NCBI RefSeq assembly: GCF_001767395.1
Contig: NZ_CP017014.1
Location: 2,984,501-3,048,500 of the forward strand
Direction: 5' to 3'
DNA length: 64,000 nucleotides
Source: Rhodococcus sp. WMMA185
Lineage (GTDB): Bacteria > Actinomycetota > Actinomycetes > Mycobacteriales > Mycobacteriaceae
This document shows, piece after piece, positions 34,684-42,962 of the stretch; position 1 is the stretch's first letter; each line of letters opens with the position of its first letter. The notes under the pieces were generated by a model. It did not search any database, was not told the DNA's origin, and was given only the letters and a program-made list of their open reading frames with translations. The position numbers and the translations under genes are program-made.

Positions 34684-35544
34684 CTACGCGCTCCTGGCCG
34701 CACCGTCCCACGTGACCGACACACCACGATCAGTCAACCAGCGCCCCGGATCGATCTTGACCCCGTTCGCATCGTGCACCTCGAAGTGCAGGTGCGGCCC
34801 GGTGGACTGGCCGCGGTTCCCGACGGTCGCGATCTGCTGTCCGGCGACGACCCGTTGGCCGACGTTCACCGAATAGTCATTGATGTGGCCGTACACCGTC
34901 GTGGTTCCGTCGTCGTGCAACAGTCGCACCCATAGTCCGAAGCCGGATATGGGGCCGGCGTCGATCACCTGACCGTCGGCCGCCGCGAGAACTGGTGCGC
35001 CGATTGGGGCGGCAATGTCGATCCCTCCGTGGTGCGCCCCCCAGCGTGGACCGAACTTGGAGGTCAGCGTGCCCGATACCGGCTGAACCGTACGAGGCTT
35101 GATCGGGTTGATCGAGGTGAACCACTGCTGTGCCTGGGCGCCGAGGCTCGGGACAACGGGATCCGGGGCGACAGGGGCTGGGGCAACAGGGGCCGGAGCA
35201 ACGGGATCCGGGGCCCCGAAGTGCTGGACACCCAAGTTCTGGGCAACATCCGCGAGCTCAGGGGGTAGCTCGAACCCGGGGGGAAGTAGATTGGCAGGGA
35301 TCTCGAAGGGCAGACCCGGCAGGCTCAGTCCACCTGTCTGGCGTGATTCGACCGGGGCAGCGGCGGCGCTTGCCGCACCCAATTGGGCTCCCCCGACCGC
35401 GATAGCCCCGGTGGCGGCCGCAACGGTTGCGGCTTTGACGCCTACGCCTGTTCCGGCTTGCTGATTGCGATGACGACCACGGGCCGCATCCGGATCGATT
35501 TCTATGCGAACGGAAGACCCGTCCGTCCGGTGATGGGAACCCAC
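34684..35544 (-). CDS. exported M23 (LytM) peptidase-like protein
   Basis: 286 residues. The N-terminus is a hydrophilic arm with an Ala-rich stretch ending ASAAAA (signal-like, about 35-63). A Pro-rich stretch with APDPVAPAPVAPAPVAP repeats follows, then a LytM domain. The zinc ligands are visible as WGAHHGGIDIAAP (HxxxD) and GPHLHFEV (HxH), so the enzyme should be active as a peptidoglycan endopeptidase. It lies between CycA copies 1 and 2, which is interesting because those carriers may import D-alanine released from peptidoglycan. Start ATG 35544, with a start further in also possible. Confidence 0.85.
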   Translation of the reverse strand: MGSHHRTDGSSVRIEIDPDAARGRHRNQQAGTGVGVKAATVAAATGAIAVGGAQLGAASAAAAPVESRQTGGLSLPGLPFEIPANLLPPGFELPPELADVAQNLGVQHFGAPDPVAPAPVAPAPVAPDPVVPSLGAQAQQWFTSINPIKPRTVQPVSGTLTSKFGPRWGAHHGGIDIAAPIGAPVLAAADGQVIDAGPISGFGLWVRLLHDDGTTTVYGHINDYSVNVGQRVVAGQQIATVGNRGQSTGPHLHFEVHDANGVKIDPGRWLTDRGVSVTWDGAARSA

Positions 35545-35626
35545 AGTAAATCCTCGTCGGTGGTGCTACAAGCTCACTCCATCTGGGTGAACTCCTCGGT
35601 CGCGATCGAATATAACAAAATGATAT

Positions 35627-35640
35627 CGGTATGCCTACCG
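35627..35640. promoter_or_regulatory. short palindrome upstream of the M23 peptidase gene
   Basis: CGGTATGCCTACCG has 5-bp inverted arms (CGGTA/TACCG) around four bases. It adjoins an AT-rich stretch (TATAACAAAATGATAT) that reads as TTGTTATATT on the minus strand and would suit a -10 region for the peptidase gene. Confidence 0.3.
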
Positions 35641-35660
35641 TGACCGAAAAGTGACATTCA

Positions 35661-37130
35661 CTACTTACGGAGCTCTTCCTTGAACGCGGTGTACCGCGCC
35701 ACGTGCGCCGGACGTCGGCGAATCACCACCCAGGCGATACCGAGACCGGCAAACCAGAACGGGGTGATCAGCAGCGCCACGAGGGTGTCGTCGTCCTGCG
35801 TGAGTGCCCACACGATGAACGCGAAGAACGCGAAGACGGCCCAGCACATCACCACACCACCGGGCATCTTGAACTTCGAGGCCTCATGGAGTTCCGGACG
35901 GCGCTTCCGGTAGACCAGATAGCTGGCCAGGATCATCGACCACACGAAGATGAACAGCACGGCGACAATCGACGTCACGGTGGTGAACACCTCGATCACC
36001 GAATCGGCAGAGAACAGCAGCACGACAGAGGTGAGCAGGAAGAAGGCCGAGAACGCCAGCGCATTGGCCGGCACCCTCCGCGAGTTGAGCTTGCCGAGCC
36101 GTCCCGGTGCGTCCCCCTCCTGCGCGAGGCCGTAGAGCATTCGGGATGTCGAGTAAATCCCCGAGTTCGCCGAAGACGCAGCCGATGTCAGCACCACGAA
36201 GTGGATCACCCCGGCCGCGATACCCAGACCTGCAAGCGCGAACACCGACGTGAATGGGGTTTCGCCGGATTCGACGTGGCTCCACGGGATTACCGCCATG
36301 ATCACGCTCAGGGATAGCACGTAGAACAGCACAAGAATCGGCGGGACGGAATTGACCGCTTTGGGAAGGTTCTTCTCCGGGTCCTTCGTCTCGGCTGCGG
36401 TCGTGCCAACGAGTTCGACGCCTCCGAACGCGAACACCGCAATCTGGAATCCCAGGACGAAGCCCATCGCCCCCCTCGGGAACATGCCGCCGTCGTTCCA
36501 CAAGTTGCCGAAACTCGCCTCCACACCGGTCGGCGAAATGAAGTGCGTGATCACCAGAATCAGTCCCACGACGATCAGACAGACCACTGCGACGACCTTG
36601 ATGAGCACGAACCAGAACTCCGCCTCACCGAATGCCTTGGCGGTGGGCAGGTTCATCAGCAACAGTACGACGACGGCCACCAGTGCGGGAATCCACAAGT
36701 CGAGGTCGGGCCACCAATACAAGACAAATCCGGCGATAGCGACGATGTTGGCGATAGCTGCGACCGTCCAGCAGAGCCAGTAGGTCCAACCGGTGAAGAA
36801 CCCGGCCCAGGGCCCGAGCAGGTCGGCCGCGAAGTCGGTGAACGAGTTGTACTTCAAGTTGGACAACAGAAGCTCGCCCATCGCCCGCATCACGAAGAAG
36901 AGCATGAAGCCGATGCTCATGTAGACGAAGATCACCGACGGACCTGCCAACGAGATAGCTCTGCTCGCCCCGAGAAACAGACCCGGGCCGAATGCTCCGC
37001 CCAGTGCTATCAGCTGAATGTGCCTGTTGGACAATTCTCGTGACAGGTGTGGTTCTTCCCCCGATCCTGGCTTCGGGGCACCGCCCGATCCTAGTTCTAC
37101 CGAGCGCGTCGAAGAATTCTGATCAGCCAT
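35661..37130 (-). CDS. CycA-type amino acid permease, copy 2 (altered TM1 motif)
   Basis: 489 residues, same family and layout as the neighbouring copies. It is the most divergent of the three in the substrate site: the TM1 motif reads GGAFGPGLFLGASRAIS instead of GGAIGTGLFLGSGRTIS, replacing the Thr-Gly turn with Pro-Gly and losing the GSG. FGGVELVGTTAAETK likewise replaces FVGIELVG. It probably carries a different substrate or has changed coupling. Start ATG 37130. The gap of 149 bases to copy 3 contains the shared upstream element. Confidence 0.86.
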   Translation of the reverse strand: MADQNSSTRSVELGSGGAPKPGSGEEPHLSRELSNRHIQLIALGGAFGPGLFLGASRAISLAGPSVIFVYMSIGFMLFFVMRAMGELLLSNLKYNSFTDFAADLLGPWAGFFTGWTYWLCWTVAAIANIVAIAGFVLYWWPDLDLWIPALVAVVVLLLMNLPTAKAFGEAEFWFVLIKVVAVVCLIVVGLILVITHFISPTGVEASFGNLWNDGGMFPRGAMGFVLGFQIAVFAFGGVELVGTTAAETKDPEKNLPKAVNSVPPILVLFYVLSLSVIMAVIPWSHVESGETPFTSVFALAGLGIAAGVIHFVVLTSAASSANSGIYSTSRMLYGLAQEGDAPGRLGKLNSRRVPANALAFSAFFLLTSVVLLFSADSVIEVFTTVTSIVAVLFIFVWSMILASYLVYRKRRPELHEASKFKMPGGVVMCWAVFAFFAFIVWALTQDDDTLVALLITPFWFAGLGIAWVVIRRRPAHVARYTAFKEELRK

Positions 37131-37240
37131 GGAGCACCCTCTATCGTGTCCGATCACCCCCGCGCCGTCCGCGAACATACGCGCCTGGAACCGAGAATGC
37201 TCGTAGGTGCCCCTCTAGCAGGGAATTTCGCCAGGACTGG
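37131..37240 (-). promoter_or_regulatory. leader of CycA copy 2 containing shared upstream element
   Basis: On the minus strand GGCGAAATTCCCTGC (37219-37233) begins 89 bases before the ATG. The copy 3 gene has GACGAAACTCCCTGC at exactly the same distance, with further similarity between element and start. Copy 1 has ACCGGCGAAACCC at a comparable place. Likely a conserved promoter or untranslated leader. Confidence 0.5.
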
Positions 37241-37279
37241 TACCGGCAAAGCGCCCCGAATACCAACCGGTACAACGAA

Positions 37280-38758
37280 CTACATTCGACGCTCGTCCAG
37301 TTCGGCCCGGAATGCGGCATAGCGGGCACGATGTGAAGTGCGTCGGCGAATCACAGTCCAGGCGACGCCGAGAACAACGAACCAGATCGGTGTGACCAAG
37401 AGTGCATGCAGCGTGTCCGCCTCACGGGTCAATGCCCAGATGATGAACACGAAGAAGCCGAGGACGGCCCAACACATCACAACACCGCACGGCATCTTGA
37501 ACTTCGATGCCTCGTGCAACTCTGGACGACGCTTCCGGTAGACCAGATAGCTGGCCAAGATCATCGTCCACACGAAGATGAACAGGACCGACGCGATCGT
37601 CGTCACCGTGGTGAATGCCGCAATCACCGATTCGCCCGAGAACAGGAGCACTACGGAGGCAAGCAGGAACACGGACGTGAGGATCAGTGCGTTGGCGGGC
37701 ACCTTTCGAGAGCTCAGCTTGCCGAGCAGGGCCGGTGCATCACCCTCCTGCGCGAGGCCGTAGCCCATGCGTGAGGTCGAATAGACTCCTGCATTCGCCG
37801 AGGACGTCGCGGACGTCAGTACCACGAATTGGACCACCCCGGCGGCACTGGCCAGGCCTGCGAGCGCAAACATCGCCGTAAATGGACTCTGGTCCGGCAC
37901 CACCTGACGCCACGGGATCACCGACATGATCACGATCAGGGAAACCACATAGAACAGCAGGATGCGAATCGGGATGGAGTTGATCGCCCTGGGGAGGTTC
38001 TTTTCCGGATCCTTCGCCTCGGCAGCCGTGGTACCGACCAGCTCGATACCGACGAAGGCGAAAACCGCAATCTGGAATCCTGCGACAAAACCCATCGCCC
38101 CCATCGGGAACATGCCGCCGTCACTCCACAGGTGATCGAATCCAGCCTGCGCTCCGTTTGGTGAGGTGAAGTGAGTAAACACCATCACCAGACCGACGAC
38201 GATCAGGCACACGATGGCGATGATCTTGATGAGAGCGAACCAGAACTCGGCTTCACCGAATGCCCGCGCAGCCGGCAGATTCAGTAGCAGCAACAAACCG
38301 ATGGCCACCAGCGCGGGGATCCACAACTGGAGATCGGGCCACCAGAACCGGGTATACCCGGAGATCGCGATGATTTCGGCGACCCCCGTGACGATCCAGC
38401 AGAACCAGTAGGTCCAGCCGACGAAGAAGCCCGCCCAGGGGCCGAGCAGGTCGGCCGCGAAATCGGTGAACGACTTGTAATGCAGGTTGGAGAGCAGTAA
38501 TTCGCCCATAGCCCGCATTACGAAGAAGAGGGCGAAACCGATGATCATGTAAACGAAAATCACCGACGGGCCGGCCAACGAGATCGTCTTACCGGACCCC
38601 ATGAAGAGACCCGTGCCGATTGCTCCACCGATCGCGATCAACTGGATGTGCCGGTTCGACAGCTGCCGAGACAGGTGCGGCTGACCCGCTGGACCCGTCC
38701 GGGTGTCACCCCCCAATTTCAGTCCGATCGAGCCCGTCGAATAGTCCTGATCAGCCAT
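37280..38758 (-). CDS. CycA-type amino acid permease, copy 3
   Basis: 492 residues. Closest of the three to E. coli CycA in TM1 (GGAIGTGLFMGSGKTISLAGPS) and in the loop FVGIELVGTTAAEAKDPEKNLP. It keeps the usual substrate-site residues, so it is the best candidate for the real glycine/D-alanine/D-serine carrier. Differences from copy 1 are spread evenly, so the duplication is old. Start ATG 38758. Confidence 0.88.
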   Translation of the reverse strand: MADQDYSTGSIGLKLGGDTRTGPAGQPHLSRQLSNRHIQLIAIGGAIGTGLFMGSGKTISLAGPSVIFVYMIIGFALFFVMRAMGELLLSNLHYKSFTDFAADLLGPWAGFFVGWTYWFCWIVTGVAEIIAISGYTRFWWPDLQLWIPALVAIGLLLLLNLPAARAFGEAEFWFALIKIIAIVCLIVVGLVMVFTHFTSPNGAQAGFDHLWSDGGMFPMGAMGFVAGFQIAVFAFVGIELVGTTAAEAKDPEKNLPRAINSIPIRILLFYVVSLIVIMSVIPWRQVVPDQSPFTAMFALAGLASAAGVVQFVVLTSATSSANAGVYSTSRMGYGLAQEGDAPALLGKLSSRKVPANALILTSVFLLASVVLLFSGESVIAAFTTVTTIASVLFIFVWTMILASYLVYRKRRPELHEASKFKMPCGVVMCWAVLGFFVFIIWALTREADTLHALLVTPIWFVVLGVAWTVIRRRTSHRARYAAFRAELDERRM

Positions 38759-38880
38759 GAACCACCTGCCGTAGTGTGCTGCCGCCGAAATTGGCGTCCG
38801 CAAAGGTACTCTCGTCGGGCCGATAACGCTCGCGGCCACACTTCGAGCAGGGAGTTTCGTCGGTTCTGATCACCAGCACA
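38759..38880 (-). promoter_or_regulatory. leader of CycA copy 3 containing shared upstream element
   Basis: GACGAAACTCCCTGC (38847-38861 on the minus strand) lies 89 bases before the ATG and matches the copy 2 leader in sequence and distance. The stretch between also aligns (GTCCGC and GCTCG blocks at the same offsets). Confidence 0.5.
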
Positions 38881-38924
38881 GCGCATGGAGCGCCCAACAG
38901 GACTCAAAAAGCCACGCAGAAATA

Positions 38925-39647
38925 TCAGCCCAGATGCTCCCGGAAGAACGCGTCGATCCTCGCCCAGGCGTCGGTGGCGGCATCCGGGTCGGGCACCATC
39001 CCCGCGACCTTCAACAAAGGTCGAATCACCTTTGGTCCGGCTACCTCGTCATTCAAGAACCCGTGCCCAGCGGTCGGGTATTCGCGCACGTCATGCACCA
39101 CGCCTGCCTTCGTCAGAGCGACATCCAACTTGGCTGCCGCCTTCTTCAAGCTGAAGTCCTTTCCGCCATAGCTGGCGACCACCGGGCAAGCGCCCCCCAT
39201 CGCCGCATCGAGGTCGCGGGGCAAAGTCCCATAGTTGGGTGCCGCCGCGTCGAACCCCGAATCGGCCACCATCAGAGCGAAGCCGCCACCCATGCAGAAC
39301 CCGATGACGCCGATCTTCCCTGTGCACTCCGCTGACGCCGACAGCCACTGCCGCGCGGCCTCGATGTCTCCATAGGCCCGGCCCTTCCCCGACAGCATCG
39401 CCCGCATCGTCGAGACGAGGCAGCGCCTCGCACCGCCCGCACTGAACAGGTCCGGCGCCAGTGTCAGGAAGCCCGCGGAAGCGAGCCGGTCGGCTTGCCT
39501 CCGCATCACGTCCTCCAGCCCGAACGCCTCGTGCACCATCACTACCCCCGGCCACGGCCCCTCCCCCGGCGGTCTTACGAGATAGCCTTGCAATGTGCGC
39601 GAACCGTTGTGCCGTGCAGCAACTTCGGTCAGATCGATGTCGGACAT
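38925..39647 (-). CDS. dienelactone hydrolase family protein
   Basis: 240 residues from ATG 39647. The alpha/beta hydrolase triad is Cys-Asp-His: VIGFCMGGGFAL carries the cysteine nucleophile, SYGGKDFSL the Asp, and PTAGHGFLN the His. VVMVHEAFGLEDVMR supplies the Glu that activates the cysteine in this family. It likely opens an enol-lactone or hydrolyses a similar ester; no aromatic-degradation genes are adjacent, so the pathway is unknown. An upstream in-frame extension to 39725 is not needed. Confidence 0.88.
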   Translation of the reverse strand: MSDIDLTEVAARHNGSRTLQGYLVRPPGEGPWPGVVMVHEAFGLEDVMRRQADRLASAGFLTLAPDLFSAGGARRCLVSTMRAMLSGKGRAYGDIEAARQWLSASAECTGKIGVIGFCMGGGFALMVADSGFDAAAPNYGTLPRDLDAAMGGACPVVASYGGKDFSLKKAAAKLDVALTKAGVVHDVREYPTAGHGFLNDEVAGPKVIRPLLKVAGMVPDPDAATDAWARIDAFFREHLG

Positions 39648-39754
39648 GTCGTGACTCCCAGTGCCGGAACTTCTCGTACAAGTGCCCTGCCCATCGCGAG
39701 CAACCACCATTCCCGCTACACTCACCTCGGTGTGCGCTTCGGTGCGCGCATCGC

Positions 39755-39827
39755 GCCTTCGTAGCTCAGGGGATAGAGCAACCCTCTCCTAAAGGGTAGG
39801 TCGCAGGTTCGAATCCTGCCGAGGGCA
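39755..39827 (+). tRNA. tRNA-Arg (anticodon CCT)
   Basis: A 73-base cloverleaf. The acceptor stem GCCTTCG pairs with CGAGGGC (one T:G pair). The D arm is AGCTC...GAGCA, the anticodon stem ACCCT/AGGGT encloses the loop CTCCTAA (anticodon CCT, reading AGG), and the T arm is GCAGG TTCGAAT CCTGC. CCA is not encoded. A stretch of sparse, poorly recognised genes starts just beyond it. Confidence 0.95.
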
Positions 39828-40030
39828 CATAACAGCTGGCAAACGAGCTGCAATTCCACTCTCGGAGACGATCCGACGATCTATCCATCGCGTATTCACA
39901 AAATGCGTTTTCCGACCGCATCCTCGAGTGTGCAGCGACACCCATTCGTAGCCGATCGCTCCGCGGATCCGGGGCCACTGAGAAGCGAGGGTACGACCAT
40001 CGCCAAGTCGGCAAACAGCAGCAGTTTCCG
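39828..40030. other. 203-bp non-coding stretch after tRNA-Arg
   Basis: No convincing gene. Longer open frames here are on the opposite strand of the tRNA and have no plausible protein character. No copy of the tRNA 3' end (an integration scar) was seen here. Confidence 0.4.
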
Positions 40031-40237
40031 GTGCGAACAAACACCGCTGCGATGATCGGCCTGTTCGCCGCGTTGGTCGGACTCGCCCCAGTGGCGGTCG
40101 TCTTCGGCCTCATGAGAGCCCGCGAGATCGAACGGCGACCCCACGAGTCCGGCGAAGGGCCTGCCAGTGCCGCAATAATTTGGGGAGTGATCGAGATCGT
40201 CGTCTTCATCATCGCACTCGCGTATCTACGCACCTGA
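40031..40237 (+). CDS. small two-helix membrane protein
   Basis: 68 residues. Two hydrophobic helices (about 5-27, AAMIGLFAALVGLAPVAVVFGLM, and about 47-66) flank a charged loop REIERRPHESGEG. This is a common layout for actinobacterial DUF4190-like small proteins. GTG start at 40031 without a strong ribosome site. No neighbour context helps. Confidence 0.5.
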   Translation: MRTNTAAMIGLFAALVGLAPVAVVFGLMRAREIERRPHESGEGPASAAIIWGVIEIVVFIIALAYLRT

Positions 40238-40438
40238 ACTACCAAGCTGCTCGACACCTGAAAAGCGAAACACCCCAAGCAGATCGGTCGGATTTACGCC
40301 GCGTGCGTCTCCGGCGTGCCCCGACTGCCCTCACCGGTGAGTCTGGGCGTGCGCCTGTCGCTGCACCACATCTAACCCATCAAAAACCTCGTGCTGTAGA
40401 TTCGCATCTCGCAACACCAGCATCAACACCACCAACAG

Positions 40439-40945
40439 ATGCCTGCAGGCACCAACAGGCACATCGATAAACCGGGGGATTACAGGAAGAAACTTGCCAC
40501 CACCGCCGCAGCAGCAGCGGCACTGGTCGCGGGCGCTCTCGGCGCTGCCACGCTCTCGGCTCCACCCGCCCAAGCGGTCTCTATCTCCGCATCAAATGTG
40601 AAGTATGTGTTTTGCAGCGCGAACCAGTACGGCAACAATTTGGAGTACGAGGATAGCTACGGCACGAAGCAGATCCGTAACGCAGTCCTCCCCAACAAGG
40701 TCGACGATTCGCTCTACTGCGGGACCGTGGACGTGTACCTCGGCTACGACGAGTACGGCCACTACGTCTCCGCATGGATTACCAACGAGAGTTCGGCCTA
40801 CGTGTACGCCGCGATCTACAGTGTCTACCCGGCGACAGCGCCACTGTTCGGCAGCCTCGGGGGGCGGGAGCACGCGGAATACCTTCAGGCCCGGGACGAG
40901 AACTACAGCAGCTACGGCGGGTACAACTACGCAGGTGCCTATTGA
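40439..40945 (+). CDS. secreted Tyr-rich protein of unknown function
   Basis: 168 residues. A long signal peptide (basic YRKK, an Ala-rich core, then PPAQA about residue 46) is followed by a mature domain of about 120 residues with Cys in YVFCSANQYGNN and SLYCGTVDVYL. The C-terminus is very rich in Tyr, Gly and Asn (YSSYGGYNYAGAY). The first half recalls small secreted proteins with an inhibitor-like disulfide domain, but I do not recognise a family. Start ATG 40439 has no clear ribosome site. The gene is followed by two terminator-like hairpins. Confidence 0.65.
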   Translation: MPAGTNRHIDKPGDYRKKLATTAAAAAALVAGALGAATLSAPPAQAVSISASNVKYVFCSANQYGNNLEYEDSYGTKQIRNAVLPNKVDDSLYCGTVDVYLGYDEYGHYVSAWITNESSAYVYAAIYSVYPATAPLFGSLGGREHAEYLQARDENYSSYGGYNYAGAY

Positions 40946-41072
40946 CAGGCGGGGTTTGAGAGTGGCCGAGATCGACATCCGGCGAGTCTTCATTCTCACG
41001 CTGGTTCGTTCCTGACCTACCAATCAGCGGTCACCCACCCGCCTGGTCACCACGACCACCCAGGCCGGCCAG

Positions 41073-41105
41073 AGCGCCTCCGACCACCTCGGTCGGGGGC
41101 GCTTT
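41073..41105 (+). terminator. intrinsic terminator with T-run
   Basis: A 13-bp stem from GCGCCTCCGACC against GGTCGGGGGCGC (one T:G pair), loop ACCTC, directly followed by TTTTT. This is one of the few textbook terminators in the window. Confidence 0.85.
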
Positions 41106-41238
41106 TTCGTGCCCTCGTGAGCCTCCGGAGCGGTGCGGGTGTCGGTCGGGGCGGGACCGGCGATTCCGATCCCGCAGCACAGCGCTCATGGGCGGCGTGT
41201 CTGTTTGAGTTCCAAACCATCTGCGTCCTGCGCAGACC

Positions 41239-41267
41239 GAAAGCCCCGTCGGCGGGCGGGCTTTCGT
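41239..41267 (+). terminator. second hairpin, terminator-like
   Basis: GAAAGCCC pairs with GGGCTTTC around a GC-rich loop, followed by GTCGTCTCTTT. Weaker than the hairpin 130 bases upstream. Confidence 0.5.
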
Positions 41268-41420
41268 CGTCTCTTTGGATCAGGAGCCGAAGTTCAGGCC
41301 TCCAAAGAAGTTCAGGCCTCCAAAGCTGCCCGACGTGCTGCCATCGGGGTTCCCGTGCCGTCTGCGGGCTCGACCTCAACTGACAGGGTGCCCCCGAAAA
41401 GATCAAAGACAAGGTCATTG

Positions 41421-42455
41421 GTGATTAATACTTGGTACGTGAATCGCATCGAGTGGGAAATCGACAGAACCAATCGTCTCCGGTATCTCGACAACAATCG
41501 CCTGCCCTCCAACATCAAGCCTCGTATCGAGAAGCTGCGGGACAGGGGGGTAAGGGTGCTCCCACTTGCGCCTAAACATACATCGGAACCCGATTTCGGT
41601 CCCTTTTCATCGGAACCCGATTCCGGTTACCTGCTCCCCGGTGCGATGATTATTGCTGGGATCGCATTCGCTTTCGTGGCACTACGTTTCAACCCCACCG
41701 TAGGTAGCGTTGTTGCCGGAATTACTCTGGTCGCTATCCTCGTCCTCGGGTTTCGTCGCAACCGTGAGCTGTCGAGGAAGGAGAGGATGGACCTCTCGAA
41801 AGCGACGGTCGTAGTACAGCTTTCCTCGTTCGAGTCTTCGGGCCGTGGCAATGTCATCTCGTCGAGTGAGGTCACCCGAATCGCATCCCAGGCGTTCGGT
41901 ACAGCTCGAATCGACCGACTGCTCGCCGTGGCAATAGGAATCAGCAATGCTATTCCGGAGACACGCGCATGGGGCACCGAGTACCTCGACACCCATCGGG
42001 TGCAGTTGAATCTGGTCGAAGAGCGCGAACAGATTGTCCAGCACTGTTTGGCACTGCGAATTGCAACCGACCGATTGGGAAGCGAACCTGCCGGAAAATC
42101 AGCTGCGGCCAGAACTGCTCAGCGTGCGTTTGCTGTCACCCGTAAGCAACTGGATCTCGTTTGGACTCGACTCACCGAGCGTGTCGCCGTCCTCAATGAA
42201 TACCTCGATAGCTTGATCGCGCTGGATTCGGAACTGGAACATTATGAGGCCGCACGGCGTGCGTTGAGTGTCGATGACGAGATCGGCGCATTACTGGCAA
42301 ACGCCGTTGGAGACGAGGTCTCGGCTGAGCATATGCGGGATCTCAGAGACCAGACGCGCGCGGTCACAGCTGCCATCAATGAGCTGGTCGAGTCGTTGGA
42401 TGGAAATCTGCAGACTCTCCTCGCTTTTTCGGGGACTGAAGGCGATCACGAGTAG
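41421..42455 (+). CDS. membrane protein with two TM helices and coiled-coil C-terminus
   Basis: About 344 residues from GTG 41421 (TTG 41418 is adjacent). Residues 1-65 are charged, two membrane helices follow (about 68-90, YLLPGAMIIAGIAFAFVALRF, and about 95-112, SVVAGITLVAILVLGF), and then about 230 mostly helical cytoplasmic residues with Leu/Val heptad character (LDLVWTRLTERVAVLNEYLDSL). No enzymatic motif is visible. Less codon-biased toward G/C at third positions than its neighbours, so it may have been acquired. Function unknown. Confidence 0.65.
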   Translation: MINTWYVNRIEWEIDRTNRLRYLDNNRLPSNIKPRIEKLRDRGVRVLPLAPKHTSEPDFGPFSSEPDSGYLLPGAMIIAGIAFAFVALRFNPTVGSVVAGITLVAILVLGFRRNRELSRKERMDLSKATVVVQLSSFESSGRGNVISSSEVTRIASQAFGTARIDRLLAVAIGISNAIPETRAWGTEYLDTHRVQLNLVEEREQIVQHCLALRIATDRLGSEPAGKSAAARTAQRAFAVTRKQLDLVWTRLTERVAVLNEYLDSLIALDSELEHYEAARRALSVDDEIGALLANAVGDEVSAEHMRDLRDQTRAVTAAINELVESLDGNLQTLLAFSGTEGDHE

Positions 42456-42962
42456 TCCACCTGGTACAGCAACGGTTTACCGACCCTACCTCGACCCTTC
42501 GGAGATAGCTTCAGTCCGGCTATCGCCCTGGCTCCGGTGACCTGAGTCCAATGGTTTTCCCCTAGAACACGTCTACGACGATCCGATTAGTCTCGGATGG
42601 AAACCGCTGCCGATCGTCTCCACCGTCCAGCGCACAGTTCCGGCTGACTCCGAGCACATAGACGGAACGGGTCCGTGATCGTCGCACTGATTGACGAGTC
42701 ATCACTGGTCAGCGCCACCACCGGCGGGAGTGTCGAAAAGGGAGTCGGTGCGCTCGTCGCAACCGATATCCGAACCGAACACAATCCCTCGAGATCGGCA
42801 CGGTCGCCGCAACCTGCTGGATTCAGAGTGTTGCGACGACCGTGTCAACCCGCACAGCGGCGGGTGGGGCATTGTTGTGCTGCAGAACAGGACTCATAGC
42901 CGCGCACCGCAGCATTTTGGCACCTGGCCTTGGACTCAGCCCCCATCGTGAACGGGATTTCG
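42456..42962. other. 507-bp region without a recognised gene
   Basis: Read in all frames. The open stretches are short and Arg/Ser/Pro-rich, as expected of random high-GC sequence. No tRNA, hairpin with T-run or repeat array was seen. It separates the convergent ends of the coiled-coil gene and the YVTN propeller gene. Confidence 0.5.

Larger units (their letters stand above)
40946..41420. other. 475-bp intergenic region with two hairpins and a tandem repeat
   Basis: Holds a strong rho-independent terminator (41073-41105), a second hairpin (41239-41267) and a twofold tandem 18-bp repeat (AGTTCAGGCCTCCAAAGA) near 41291-41326. An open frame runs through the right half into the next gene, but its translation is low-complexity and unlike protein, so I treat it as non-coding. 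Confidence 0.55.

Noticed and set aside
42675-42899. A possible small plus-strand gene between the coiled-coil and He_PIG propeller genes
   Set aside because: The first 35 residues look plausible, but the rest becomes Arg/Cys/Pro-rich and there is no ribosome site.
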